Below, piece by piece: positions 7,494 through 14,464 of a stretch of DNA of 18,491 bases. The position numbers were made by a program, and so were the translations under genes. Every line of letters starts with the position of its first letter. Within the stretch, counting starts at the first letter, position 1. Source of the stretch: Raineya sp964654605 (GTDB lineage Bacteria > Bacteroidota > Bacteroidia > Cytophagales > Thermonemataceae); contig CAZZLW010000054.1 of the NCBI GenBank assembly GCA_964654605.1, forward strand, positions 1 through 18,491. Direction: 5' to 3'. The notes under the pieces are model-generated. The model was not told where the DNA came from. It did not search any database and saw nothing but the letters and a program-made list of their open reading frames with translations.

Positions 7494-8879
7494 CTACTTT
7501 TCACTGATTACGGCTTTCATCAAGCCAAAAGCCAAAGGCATTTCAAAAAAATTGACGGAACAATTTAGCAATAATACTACTGCGGTTTGCGAGTTTTTAT
7601 CAAAGGCTAAAAAACTGCAATATCCGCCTGTTGCCCCATTATGCCAGTGGTAGCCATTTTGTTTAAACCAAGCCAGCCCTATTTCATTTTGTTCGTTTTG
7701 AAAGGTTGTGCCAAGTGTTTTCTCAAAGGCTTTTTGAAGGGTAGTGTTGTTGGTTTTGAGTAAGTTTTGGGCATATAGAGCTATATCTGCAATACTGGAA
7801 CGAATAGCTCCTGCCCCTGCCATTATATCAAAATCCCAAACTGGATTTTCTTCTTCTTTGTCATTATAGCCTTGAACCATAAAACTTTCCCATTTTTTAT
7901 CAAATCGGGTATGGGTATGCTCCATTTTTAGCGGATTGAGTATTTTTTCTTTGAGCAGTGTTTCGTAGTCTTTCTGATACAGGCTTTCTAAAATAAATCC
8001 TGCAAGTCCGAAGGCTAAATTAGAGTATTCAAAAGATTTTTCAGGCTCGCGATAGGGCTTGAATTTTTTGAAAAAGAAAAGTAAATCGGCTTTTTTATAG
8101 GTTCTGAAAGGGTTTTTGGCTTCAAAATTTTCTTGAAAGCCAAAATTGAGAGGCATACGAGGCAAACCCGAAGTATGATTGAGTAAATTTTTTACAAGAA
8201 TTGCTTTATTATTAAAGGCAAGACGAGGCAAGCTATCAGGTAAAAACTTACTTACTTCGTCTTCCAAACGCAACTTTCCTTCTTGTTCGGCAATAACGGC
8301 GAGTGTTGCTGTAAAAGTTTTCGTAATAGAGCCAATTTCGTAAATACTATTGTTGTTGGGTAATATTTTTGAACCTTTTTTTACCTCTCCGTAATGGTAA
8401 AAATGGGCTTTCCCGTTCTTGATGATAGCTACACTTGCCCCTACGGTGCCTTTGTTTTGCATAAGATAGCCCAAGTATTTATCTACTTTTTTATCCAACT
8501 CGGTTTTGAGCGGATTGGAGGAGGGGGCTTTTTCAGCTTTTTGAGGCTTAAAAAATAGCGTAGAAATTTTACCTTCTTTATCCGTAGCAAGATACATTAC
8601 GAAAGGAGTTTGCTGACAATCAAGAAAATAACGATTACCTTCTTGATGCGTTACACTTCTGATTTGCAACATTTGGTTCATTAGGTCTTTGCTGTTAAGC
8701 AAAAATTTCTCTTCTGAGAGAGCTTTTTGAGCTTCTGCATTGAATAAAGCATATACCTCAGAAAACTTTTTTTCGTTGAATAGATTTTTTACTTTTTCGG
8801 CAAATTCTTTTGAGGGGACTTGGGCGAGGGCTATTTCAAAGAATAGGCTTAAAAGCAAGAAAAACGATATTTTTTTCAT
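7494..8879 (-). CDS. secreted serine hydrolase, beta-lactamase/D-alanyl-D-alanine carboxypeptidase-like
   Basis: A 461-residue protein. It has a signal peptide (1-19, cut before Gln20), a small N-terminal domain (about 22-112) resembling the DUF3887-type domains on other exported hydrolases, and a class C beta-lactamase-like domain (about 130-455). The catalytic motifs are complete: SITK (Ser184, Lys187), YSN (285-287) and HNG (413-415). Members of this family include esterases, peptidases and penicillin-binding relatives as well as true beta-lactamases. The sequence supports an active serine hydrolase in the periplasm or outside the cell, but not resistance to any particular drug. The gene is transcribed alone on the minus strand and is divergent from the exported protein at 8955 (75-bp gap). 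Confidence 0.9.
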   Translation of the reverse strand: MKKISFFLLLSLFFEIALAQVPSKEFAEKVKNLFNEKKFSEVYALFNAEAQKALSEEKFLLNSKDLMNQMLQIRSVTHQEGNRYFLDCQQTPFVMYLATDKEGKISTLFFKPQKAEKAPSSNPLKTELDKKVDKYLGYLMQNKGTVGASVAIIKNGKAHFYHYGEVKKGSKILPNNNSIYEIGSITKTFTATLAVIAEQEGKLRLEDEVSKFLPDSLPRLAFNNKAILVKNLLNHTSGLPRMPLNFGFQENFEAKNPFRTYKKADLLFFFKKFKPYREPEKSFEYSNLAFGLAGFILESLYQKDYETLLKEKILNPLKMEHTHTRFDKKWESFMVQGYNDKEEENPVWDFDIMAGAGAIRSSIADIALYAQNLLKTNNTTLQKAFEKTLGTTFQNEQNEIGLAWFKQNGYHWHNGATGGYCSFLAFDKNSQTAVVLLLNCSVNFFEMPLAFGLMKAVISEK

Positions 8880-8922
8880 AAAGTTTGCATTAATTTTGAA
8901 AAAACATTCAAATTTGTCAAGA

Positions 8923-8952
8923 AAAAATTAACTTCGCAAAAAATATACCAAA
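8923..8952 (-). promoter_or_regulatory. possible promoter of the serine hydrolase gene
   Basis: On the minus strand, TTTG (8952-8949), an 18-nt spacer and TAATTTTT (8930-8923) match the Bacteroidota pattern with one mismatch in the -7 box. The -33 box touches the region just ahead of the divergent ATG at 8955. The AT-rich context makes chance matches likely. Confidence 0.3.
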
Positions 8953-8954
8953 TA

Positions 8955-9566
8955 ATGATGAAAAGAGTGCTTTACTGGCAACTGGTAGCTCTGTTATTCT
9001 TTTTTTCTTTGGCAAAAGGGCAAAACATCAAACTTAAAAAAACATCTCTTACGCCCGGTATCAGTATGCTTGTGCCTTCGGATTTTACGCCTATGCCCGA
9101 TGAAGCTCTTGCGAAAAAATATCTGACCACCAAAAAGCCTTCTGCAATGTATTCGGACCCCGCAGGAGAAATAGACTTGGGCGTGAATATTACGAATAAT
9201 TATTGGCAAGAGCAGGATATTCCTATGCTCAAAGACCTCTACAAAGGCAGTTTGCGAGCCAGCTACACCAAAGTTCAGTTTTTTACCGAAGAGGTACGGA
9301 CTATCAATAAAAGGCAGTTTGTAGTTTTGGAGTTTGTGGGTACCGTGGAAGACGATAAAGAAGGTATAATGGGTAAAAAAAGTGCTTTGAGCCGCTACAA
9401 TTATATGATGTACACGGTGGTAGAAAATAGGATTGTGGTAGTGAATTTCAATTGCCCTGCCAAATATCAATCTGTTTGGCAACCTCTGTTACCAAAAATG
9501 ATGCAATCGGTAAAAATTAGGAATTTGAAAGAAAATGAACCTAAAAAAACCGCCGAAGGAAAGTGA
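8955..9566 (+). CDS. exported protein of unknown function, PsbP/DUF1795-like fold possible
   Basis: A 203-residue protein starting with two Met codons (8955, 8958) and a signal peptide ending near LAKG-Q (about residue 22-23). The mature part reads as a small alpha/beta domain: a segment like GISMLVPSDFTPMP, then a membrane-peptide-free body with RQFVVLEFVGTVED and NRIVVVNFNCPAKYQ, ending in a helix SVWQPLLPKMMQSVKI. This layout (pre-strand, SDFTPM, VV.FNC, final helix) recalls PsbP/Mog1/DUF1795 lipoprotein-like domains, but I cannot confirm it. No lipobox is seen, so it is probably periplasmic. Its 3' end overlaps tadA by 32 bp, so the two are likely co-transcribed. The hydrophilic tail (KENEPKKTAEGK) is the part encoded in the overlap. 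Confidence 0.78.
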   Translation: MMKRVLYWQLVALLFFFSLAKGQNIKLKKTSLTPGISMLVPSDFTPMPDEALAKKYLTTKKPSAMYSDPAGEIDLGVNITNNYWQEQDIPMLKDLYKGSLRASYTKVQFFTEEVRTINKRQFVVLEFVGTVEDDKEGIMGKKSALSRYNYMMYTVVENRIVVVNFNCPAKYQSVWQPLLPKMMQSVKIRNLKENEPKKTAEGK

Positions 9567-9990
9567 TTTTTTTTGGATGCAAGTAGCCTACGATTTGGCA
9601 CTTGTAGCCTACGAAGAAAAGGAAATTCCTGTGGGAGCAGTGGTAGTAGCCAATGAAAAACTCATCGCCAAAGGTTACAACCAAACCGAAAAACTGCAAG
9701 ATGTAACTGCCCACGCCGAAATGCTTGCCCTCACTGCCGCCGCCAATCATTTAGGTAGCAAATACTTGCAGGGTTGTACCTTGTATGTTACGCTTGAGCC
9801 TTGTGTAATGTGTGCAGGTGCATTGGCTTGGTCGCAAATCAGTAGAGTGGTGTTTGGGGCAAAAGATGAACACCGAGGTTTTAGCCGTTGGGGGCATCTT
9901 TTACACCCTAAAACTGAAATACTTGGCGGTATTATGGAAAATCAGTGTAGTGAGCTTCTCAAAAAATTCTTTGCCGAATTGCGAAACTAA
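9535..9990 (+). CDS. tadA: tRNA-specific adenosine deaminase
   Basis: A 151-residue zinc deaminase converting A34 to inosine in tRNA-Arg(ACG), which lets one tRNA read CGU, CGC and CGA. The cytidine-deaminase fold is complete: IPVGAVVV (31-38), HAEM (60-63, zinc-binding His60 and proton-shuttle Glu62) and the TLEPCVMCAGAL segment (86-97, zinc-binding Cys90 and Cys93). Length is usual for the family. The start at 9535 lies inside the upstream exported-protein gene; the ATG at 9577 would avoid the overlap but would cut close to the first helix (family members keep several residues before it), so 9535 is preferred. It has no visible promoter of its own, and the next gene's promoter lies in its last codons. 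Confidence 0.93.
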   Translation: MNLKKPPKESDFFWMQVAYDLALVAYEEKEIPVGAVVVANEKLIAKGYNQTEKLQDVTAHAEMLALTAAANHLGSKYLQGCTLYVTLEPCVMCAGALAWSQISRVVFGAKDEHRGFSRWGHLLHPKTEILGGIMENQCSELLKKFFAELRN

Positions 9991-10001
9991 ATGTAATTTT
10001 G
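9970..10001 (+). promoter_or_regulatory. promoter of sodA, overlapping the end of tadA
   Basis: TTTG (9970-9973), 20-nt spacer, TAATTTTG (9994-10001): full match to the Bacteroidota consensus. The -33 box and most of the spacer are tadA coding sequence. Expected start near 10007 gives a leader of about 40 nt to the sodA ATG. Confidence 0.5.
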
Positions 10002-10047
10002 TTTGTTTTTATGGTGTATTATTCTTTAACCTAAAACTTTTTCAACT

Positions 10048-10662
10048 ATGGCATTCACACAAGCACCTTTACCTTACGCAGAAAACGCTCTTGAGCCTCA
10101 TATTGATGCTCAAACAATGAATATTCATTATGGCAAACATCACGCCGCCTATGTTACCAACCTCAACAATGCTATTGCAGGCACCGATGCCGAAAATATG
10201 AGCATTGAAGATTTGTGCAAAAATATTAGCAAATATCCTGTGGCGGTTCGCAACAACGGAGGAGGGCATTACAATCATACACTTTTTTGGGAAATTATGA
10301 GCCCGAATGGCGGAGGCTTGCCCACAGGTGAGCTTGCCGAAGCTATCAATAAGGCTTTTGGCTCTTTTGATAAATTCAAAGAGGAGTTTTCCAAAGCCGC
10401 AATGGGGCGTTTTGGTTCAGGTTGGGCTTGGCTTTGCGTAATGGAAGATAAATCGCTCAAAATTTGCTCTACCGCCAACCAAGATAACCCTCTGATGGAT
10501 ATTGAAGGAGTACGTTGTGGCACCCCTATTTTAGGATTAGATGTATGGGAACACGCCTATTACCTTAAATACCAAAACCGCCGTGCCGATTATGTAGCCG
10601 CATTCTTCAACGTGGTAGATTGGAACAAAGTCGCTGAAAAATACAAAAAAGCAATTTCGTAG
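10048..10662 (+). CDS. sodA: superoxide dismutase, Mn/Fe family (Mn-type residues)
   Basis: A 204-residue cytoplasmic superoxide dismutase, full length and without a signal peptide. The four metal ligands are present: His27 (NIHYGKHH), His77 (GGHYNHTLFW), Asp165 and His169 (GLDVWEHAYY). Outer-sphere residues point to manganese or cambialistic use: Gly in GGGHYNH together with the Gln of STANQDNPLM (Gln145), whereas iron enzymes usually carry that Gln in the first helix-pair segment. Metal choice cannot be proved from sequence. The gene has its own promoter inside tadA and a terminator hairpin after it, so it is probably expressed separately from tadA. Confidence 0.96.
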   Translation: MAFTQAPLPYAENALEPHIDAQTMNIHYGKHHAAYVTNLNNAIAGTDAENMSIEDLCKNISKYPVAVRNNGGGHYNHTLFWEIMSPNGGGLPTGELAEAINKAFGSFDKFKEEFSKAAMGRFGSGWAWLCVMEDKSLKICSTANQDNPLMDIEGVRCGTPILGLDVWEHAYYLKYQNRRADYVAAFFNVVDWNKVAEKYKKAIS

Positions 10663-10695
10663 ATGTTGCCTGAAATTTATTTATCAGCCCTATGC

Positions 10696-10729
10696 AAGAG
10701 CGACCTTGAAAGTCGCTCTTTGTTGTCTT
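10696..10729 (+). terminator. terminator of sodA
   Basis: A perfect 9-bp stem AAGAGCGAC/GTCGCTCTT (10696-10704 and 10712-10720), 7-nt loop, followed by the T-rich TGTTGTCTT. It lies 33 bp after the stop codon. Confidence 0.72.
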
Positions 10730-10818
10730 AAATTTTCTGCCTAATTTACCTTGAATGTGGAAGCAAGTAAAAGCAAGACAATTACTAAAATTCTGACAAG
10801 ACATAGAATTTAAAAACT

Positions 10819-10850
10819 CAAACCTTCAAACCTTACACCTTTGAACCTAA
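10819..10850 (+). repeat. short tandem octamer repeat upstream of the lipoprotein gene
   Basis: Four 8-bp units in a row: CAAACCTT, CAAACCTT, ACACCTTT, GAACCTAA, with the last two degenerate. The array ends 11 bp before the ATG at 10862, so it would form the 5' leader. The units match those at 11792-11817 and the complement of the array near gldG. Confidence 0.55.
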
Positions 10851-10861
10851 ATGATACCTTT

Positions 10862-11728
10862 ATGCCCAAATGTTTTTTCCCTTTTGCTTTTTTAGCTATT
10901 CTTTGGAGTTGTAAGCAAGAGCAACCTGTTGAAAAAACTTCCAAAGATACCATTCCCAAGAAAGCTAACCTTCCAAATGCAGAGGAGGATAGCGTAGAAT
11001 ATGTTTTTCAAGATAATAAAGCCAAGCTAAACGTAGAGCAACAAAAGGGAATAGCTATCAATATTATTCAGCAATATTGCCAGAGCCTCAATGAACAAGA
11101 TTTTAAGAAGTTACAATCGCTTTTTGCCGACAGTGTGCAATTTTACTTAGGACAAAAGCAAATTAGCAAGGAAGCAGTTGCTCAGATAGAAAAGGCAAAA
11201 CTGAAAAATCTCAAAAATCCTCGCTTTTTTGCTGATTTGGCAAAAGTACAGGTCTTTCCACAGAAAGCTATTGTGCCTATCAAACAAATTGAAACCGAAA
11301 AAAATAGAACTTTTGAGGCTGAATTTACCTTTGATGAAGCCTATAATATTGTTGCCTACCAAGAACGTCCTTATCTGGAAAGGAAAAAATCGCTTCAAGA
11401 GCAATGGGAGGGTAAATTTGTCATAGAAGGAGGCAGACAAATAGAAGCCTTTTTAGAAATCAAGAACTTCAAGGAAAATGCTTTTGAATTTTTCCTTGAA
11501 ATAAACCCCAATGGCGATTGTAAAGGAAAATATGAAGGAAAGGCATCTTTGAGTTCTGACACTCAAGCCACTTCAATTGAAAACGAGCTATGTAACATTT
11601 CTTTTGAACTACGGAAAGACGGACAAATTTCTATTTCCGAAAAAAAGCCCTGCAAATTACACCAAATTACTTGCAGTTTTGAGGGTATCTACACGCTCTA
11701 CACCCAAAAAGAGTTTCGTTGGCGTTAG
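10862..11728 (+). CDS. lipoprotein of unknown function with NTF2-like domain
   Basis: A 288-residue predicted lipoprotein. ATG at 10862 is chosen because it directly begins the signal peptide (MPKCFFPFAFLAILWSC); an in-frame TTG at 10841 lies inside a repeat. Cys17 in LWSC is the probable lipidation site. The sequence then has a polar linker (18-50), a segment of about 100 residues (GIAINIIQQYCQSLNEQDF ... YNIVAYQE) with the helix-helix-strand look of an NTF2/SnoaL-like domain, and a C-terminal beta-rich part (from about 190) beginning WEGKFVIEGG with several strands and three cysteines (CNIS, KPCK, ITC). This last part could be a small beta-barrel. I do not recognise a named family, and function is unknown. 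It follows sodA after a terminator and is probably transcribed alone. Confidence 0.82.
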   Translation: MPKCFFPFAFLAILWSCKQEQPVEKTSKDTIPKKANLPNAEEDSVEYVFQDNKAKLNVEQQKGIAINIIQQYCQSLNEQDFKKLQSLFADSVQFYLGQKQISKEAVAQIEKAKLKNLKNPRFFADLAKVQVFPQKAIVPIKQIETEKNRTFEAEFTFDEAYNIVAYQERPYLERKKSLQEQWEGKFVIEGGRQIEAFLEIKNFKENAFEFFLEINPNGDCKGKYEGKASLSSDTQATSIENELCNISFELRKDGQISISEKKPCKLHQITCSFEGIYTLYTQKEFRWR

Positions 11729-11791
11729 GACAAAATACGCAAAGGTTATCCCAGAAGGCAAGTTTATCTTTGCTCAAAGGTTTAATAAGTT

Positions 11792-11817
11792 CAAACCTTC
11801 AAACCTCAAACTTCAAC
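11792..11817 (+). repeat. short tandem 7/8-bp repeat at the 3' end of the small membrane-protein gene
   Basis: Units CAAACCTT, CAAACCT, CAAACTT and a partial CAAC follow one another. The last bases overlap the stop codon of the minus-strand gene at 11813. The repeat belongs to the same sequence family as the arrays at 10819, 14442 and 18237. Confidence 0.5.
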
Positions 11818-11980
11818 GCTTTTTACCATCAGAGAGCATTGCATAGGCTACGTAAGCACCAAATAAAAATACGGCAACCCAAATGAGCCAAGTAAAGGCT
11901 TTCCACAAAAATTTGACTACTACCACCACCACCAAACCAATCAGTAGAGCGATTGCTATTTTTACAAATTTGTTGTCCAT
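11813..11980 (-). CDS. small two-helix membrane protein
   Basis: A 55-residue ORF on the minus strand (ATG at 11980, TGA at 11815-11813). It begins MDNKFVKIAIALL, has one hydrophobic segment at about 7-22 (rich in Val), a short amphipathic link with KFLWKAFTW, and a second hydrophobic segment at about 31-50, ending in the charged tail SDGKKR. The sharp change from hydrophobic to charged at both ends is what a real small inner-membrane protein shows and is unlike a random shadow frame. The overlapping 81-residue minus ORF in another frame lacks this pattern. No family is recognised. No convincing promoter was found upstream of it. It lies between the lipoprotein gene and a divergent HAD phosphatase. 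Confidence 0.68.
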   Translation of the reverse strand: MDNKFVKIAIALLIGLVVVVVVKFLWKAFTWLIWVAVFLFGAYVAYAMLSDGKKR

Positions 11981-12160
11981 AATCTTGCAATTTTTGCTGA
12001 AATATAGAAAAATCCTTGAAAATCTTTTGCAGGTTGAGGGCTATTTTTCTTTGGATTGCTTCTAAAAAACGCATAAGCCTTAAAAAAACTTTTGCTAATT
12101 GATGCGGGTATCAAAAGATTTTTCAAATTTGCGGACATTTTTGAGCTATCCTATTTCAAA

Positions 12161-12844
12161 ATGGAACGATTGCTACATATTCAGGAAAGGTTAGAGCAGT
12201 TAGGTGCTGAATTTTGCATTTCTATTGCCGAGCTTGCCGAAAGAGCTTCGCAGTGGAGTGGTTTTCTTTGGGATTGGGACGGCGTTTTTAATACAGGCTA
12301 CAAAACCAAAGAGCAGGGTAGTGGCTTCAATGAAGCCGACTCTATGGGAATCAATATGCTACGCTTTGGATATTGGCTCAAAAATGGAAAAATGCCTTTT
12401 ATAGCTATTATTACAGGCGAGGAAAACCCAACAGCTATTCATTTCGCTCAAAGGGAGCATTTCAACGCTATTTGTCTTAAATTTTCTCACAAAACTGAGG
12501 CATTAGAAATTTTAGAAAAAAAATATTTGCTTGATAGTCAGCGAATTGCTTTTGTTTTTGATGATGTGTTAGATGTAGCCTTGGCTCAAAAAGTATCAGG
12601 CAGATTTTTAGTAAAAAGAAATTCTGCCCCTTTCTTTGTAGAATATGCAAAAAAACACGAAATTTGCGATTACATTACCGCTTCGCAAAGCGGAGAAGGA
12701 GCTATTCGGGAAATTTGCGAACTAATTCTTTCAATAGCTGATAGCTACGATAAAACTATTTCGGAACGTATTGCTTATAGTTCATCTTATCAAAAATATC
12801 TTTCGGAACGTAACGCCCTTGAAACTATTATATTAAAAAAGTGA
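12161..12844 (+). CDS. KdsC-like HAD-family phosphatase
   Basis: A 227-residue HAD hydrolase. ATG at 12161 is chosen; the frame is open to a TTG at 12092 but that extension looks non-coding. Motif I is WDWDGVFNTG (nucleophile Asp38, acid/base Asp40), motif II is AIITGEEN (Thr85), the motif III Lys is probably K111 (SHKTEAL), and motif IV is FVFDDVLD (Asp134, Asp135). The ending SGEGAIREICELIL (177-190) mirrors the GGRGAVREVCDLIL signature of KDO-8-phosphate phosphatase. However, an N-terminal extension of about 35 residues, a C-terminal tail of about 37 and the motif I change to FNTG set it apart from ordinary KdsC (about 170-190 residues). It appears to be a Bacteroidota subfamily of unknown substrate; a phosphorylated sugar is likely but unproven. 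murD follows after 38 bp, suggesting co-transcription. Confidence 0.85.
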   Translation: MERLLHIQERLEQLGAEFCISIAELAERASQWSGFLWDWDGVFNTGYKTKEQGSGFNEADSMGINMLRFGYWLKNGKMPFIAIITGEENPTAIHFAQREHFNAICLKFSHKTEALEILEKKYLLDSQRIAFVFDDVLDVALAQKVSGRFLVKRNSAPFFVEYAKKHEICDYITASQSGEGAIREICELILSIADSYDKTISERIAYSSSYQKYLSERNALETIILKK

Positions 12845-12882
12845 TAGACCAAAATTTAAGCGAAAAACTTTCATAAAAAGCT

Positions 12883-14244
12883 ATGAAAAAAGTGGTTGTA
12901 TTGGGTGCAGGCGAAAGCGGTACAGGTGCCGCCTTGCTTGCCAAAGCTAAAAATTTTGAAGTATTTGTATCGGACGGAGGCAAAATTTCAGAAAAATATA
13001 AAAAAATTTTAGAGGCAAATCAAATTCCTTTTGAGGAGGGAACGCATACCTCCGAAATTATTCTTTCTGCCAACGAAATCATCAAAAGTCCGGGTATCCC
13101 TGATAATACCCCCATAGTGCTTGCCGCTTTGGAGAAACAAATACCAGTTATTTCAGAAATTGAATTTGGTTTCAGGCATACCAAAGCCAAAATTATTGCT
13201 ATCACGGGGAGTAATGGCAAAACAACTACCACACTGCTTACCTATCATATCCTCAAAAATGCAGGTTTGAATGTAGGGCTTGCAGGGAATGTAGGCGAAA
13301 GTTTTGCCCAAAAAGTTATTGAAAATCATCACGACTATTATGTGCTGGAAGTGAGTAGCTTTCAACTGGATGGTTGTTTTTTGTTTAAGCCTTATATTTC
13401 GGCTATCTTAAATATCACCCCCGACCATTTAGACCGCTACGAGAGTTTTGATGCGTATGCAGATGCCAAATTTCGTATCATTCGCAGTCAGAACGAAAAT
13501 GATTACTTTATTTACAACGCTGATAGCGAAATTATTGAGAAAAAAATCCTTAAACTTAAACCTTCTGTTCAACAACTCGCTATAACTCTTGCCGCCAAAG
13601 ACGATTTGAAGGCTATTTCCAAGGTTTCTTACTTTCAGAATGGAAAGATAATCACACGATTGCCCTACAATCGTCCTTCGCAACTCACTTTCCAAGAAAG
13701 CGATATAGCCTTGCAAGGCAAACACAATGTTTTCAATGCAATGGTAGCCATTTTAGTAGCTCAAATTTTAGGGGTAGATACCGAAAAAATCAAGGAGGGC
13801 TTGGCTACTTTCAAAGGCGTGCCACACCGCTTGGAGCAAGTCAGAGAGGTGCGTGGCGTAAAATTTATCAACGACTCTAAGGCTACCAATGTAGATTCAG
13901 TTTTTTATGCTTTGGATAGCTTTGAGGAGGAGAAAAAAATAATTTGGATTGCAGGCGGCGTTGATAAAGGCAACAACTATGAGCAAATCAAAGATTTAGT
14001 AGCGGGCAGGGTAAAACACCTGATTGCACTCGGCAAAGATAACAGCAAACTTTGCCATTTCTTTGAAAATATTGTAGATATTACCAAAACCGATAGCATT
14101 GAGGAGGCGGTCAAGAAAGCCTATAAATTGGCAAAAAAAGGCGATATCGTCTTGCTTTCACCTGCTTGTGCCAGTTTTGATTTATTCAAAAATTATGAGG
14201 ATAGAGGGGAGCAGTTCCGAAAGGCAGTGGAAAGTTTGAAATAA
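12883..14244 (+). CDS. murD: UDP-N-acetylmuramoyl-L-alanine--D-glutamate ligase
   Basis: A 453-residue Mur ligase that adds D-glutamate to UDP-MurNAc-L-Ala in the cytoplasm. The N-terminal Rossmann-like domain opens with VVVLGAGESGTG (4-15). The ATP P-loop is ITGSNGKTTTT (107-117, Lys113). The central domain continues through LEVSSFQLDG and NITPDHLDRY. The C-terminal domain shows GVPHRLEQV, FINDSKATN and LLSPACASFDLFKNYEDRG. All standard MurD marks and the full length are present. Unlike the usual Bacteroidota arrangement, no mraY, ftsW, murG or other division/wall genes flank it. Upstream is a KdsC-like HAD phosphatase (38-bp gap) and downstream, after a repeat, a response regulator. It may be the only murD, moved from the dcw cluster, or a second copy; the window cannot tell. 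Confidence 0.95.
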   Translation: MKKVVVLGAGESGTGAALLAKAKNFEVFVSDGGKISEKYKKILEANQIPFEEGTHTSEIILSANEIIKSPGIPDNTPIVLAALEKQIPVISEIEFGFRHTKAKIIAITGSNGKTTTTLLTYHILKNAGLNVGLAGNVGESFAQKVIENHHDYYVLEVSSFQLDGCFLFKPYISAILNITPDHLDRYESFDAYADAKFRIIRSQNENDYFIYNADSEIIEKKILKLKPSVQQLAITLAAKDDLKAISKVSYFQNGKIITRLPYNRPSQLTFQESDIALQGKHNVFNAMVAILVAQILGVDTEKIKEGLATFKGVPHRLEQVREVRGVKFINDSKATNVDSVFYALDSFEEEKKIIWIAGGVDKGNNYEQIKDLVAGRVKHLIALGKDNSKLCHFFENIVDITKTDSIEEAVKKAYKLAKKGDIVLLSPACASFDLFKNYEDRGEQFRKAVESLK

Positions 14245-14246
14245 GA

Positions 14247-14278
14247 TTTGCTTTTTTGAATGAAAGTTATTAGTTTCG
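14247..14278 (+). promoter_or_regulatory. possible promoter ahead of the palindromic repeat and response regulator
   Basis: TTTG (14247-14250), 20-nt spacer, TAGTTTCG (14271-14278): one mismatch in the -7 box. It begins right after the murD stop. A transcript from here would carry the whole palindromic element in a leader of about 180 nt before the response regulator. Confidence 0.3.
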
Positions 14279-14315
14279 TAACGTGAGTTGCAAGATTAAA
14301 AATTTCTGTTCTTTA

Positions 14316-14433
14316 TTTTTTAACCACCTCTTGTTCCTTGAAAAGGAGGGGAGATAATTACACCTAATATTTTGATTTTCAGGTGAATACCCCCTTCTCC
14401 TTTTGGAGAGGGGCTGGGGGTGAGGTTAAAAAA
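14316..14433. repeat. 118-bp palindromic intergenic element (REP/MITE-like)
   Basis: The ends are perfect 10-bp inverted repeats, TTTTTTAACC (14316-14325) and GGTTAAAAAA (14424-14433). Inside are smaller inverted pairs: CACCT/AGGTG around 14361-14385, a C-rich/G-rich arm pair (CCCCCTTCTCC and GGAGAGGGG, joined by TTTT), and a left-arm counterpart with CCTTGAAAAGG. The whole could fold as one long stem with side loops. The CCCCTTCTCC-TTTT-GGAGAGGGGCTGGGGG core resembles GC-rich intergenic repeats that I recall as common in Bacteroidota genomes. No transposase is present, so it would be non-autonomous. Copy number was not checked. Confidence 0.6.
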
Positions 14434-14441
14434 CATAGGTA

Positions 14442-14462
14442 AAACTTCAAACCCTTGACCTC
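14442..14462 (+). repeat. degenerate CAAACYT-type repeat directly before the response regulator start
   Basis: AAACTTC, AAACCCTTG and ACCTC follow one another immediately before AAATG, the response regulator start region. It is short and degenerate and is listed because the same motif lies ahead of two other genes here. Confidence 0.3.
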
Positions 14463-14464
14463 AA

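Noticed and set aside
10841..10861. TTG start for the lipoprotein
   Set aside because: It lies inside the tandem repeat and would place seven residues before the signal peptide.
11765..11772. TATCTTTG as a promoter -7 box
   Set aside because: The box matches exactly but no TTTG or TTG lies at the right distance upstream, and no gene follows at a sensible spacing.
11829..12074. 81-residue minus-strand ORF
   Set aside because: It overlaps the more convincing 55-residue membrane protein in another frame; its poly-Gly and Cys-rich end is what a shadow of the Val/Lys codons would give.
12092..12160. TTG start giving a longer HAD phosphatase
   Set aside because: The added residues have no family support; ATG at 12161 gives a sensible N-terminus.
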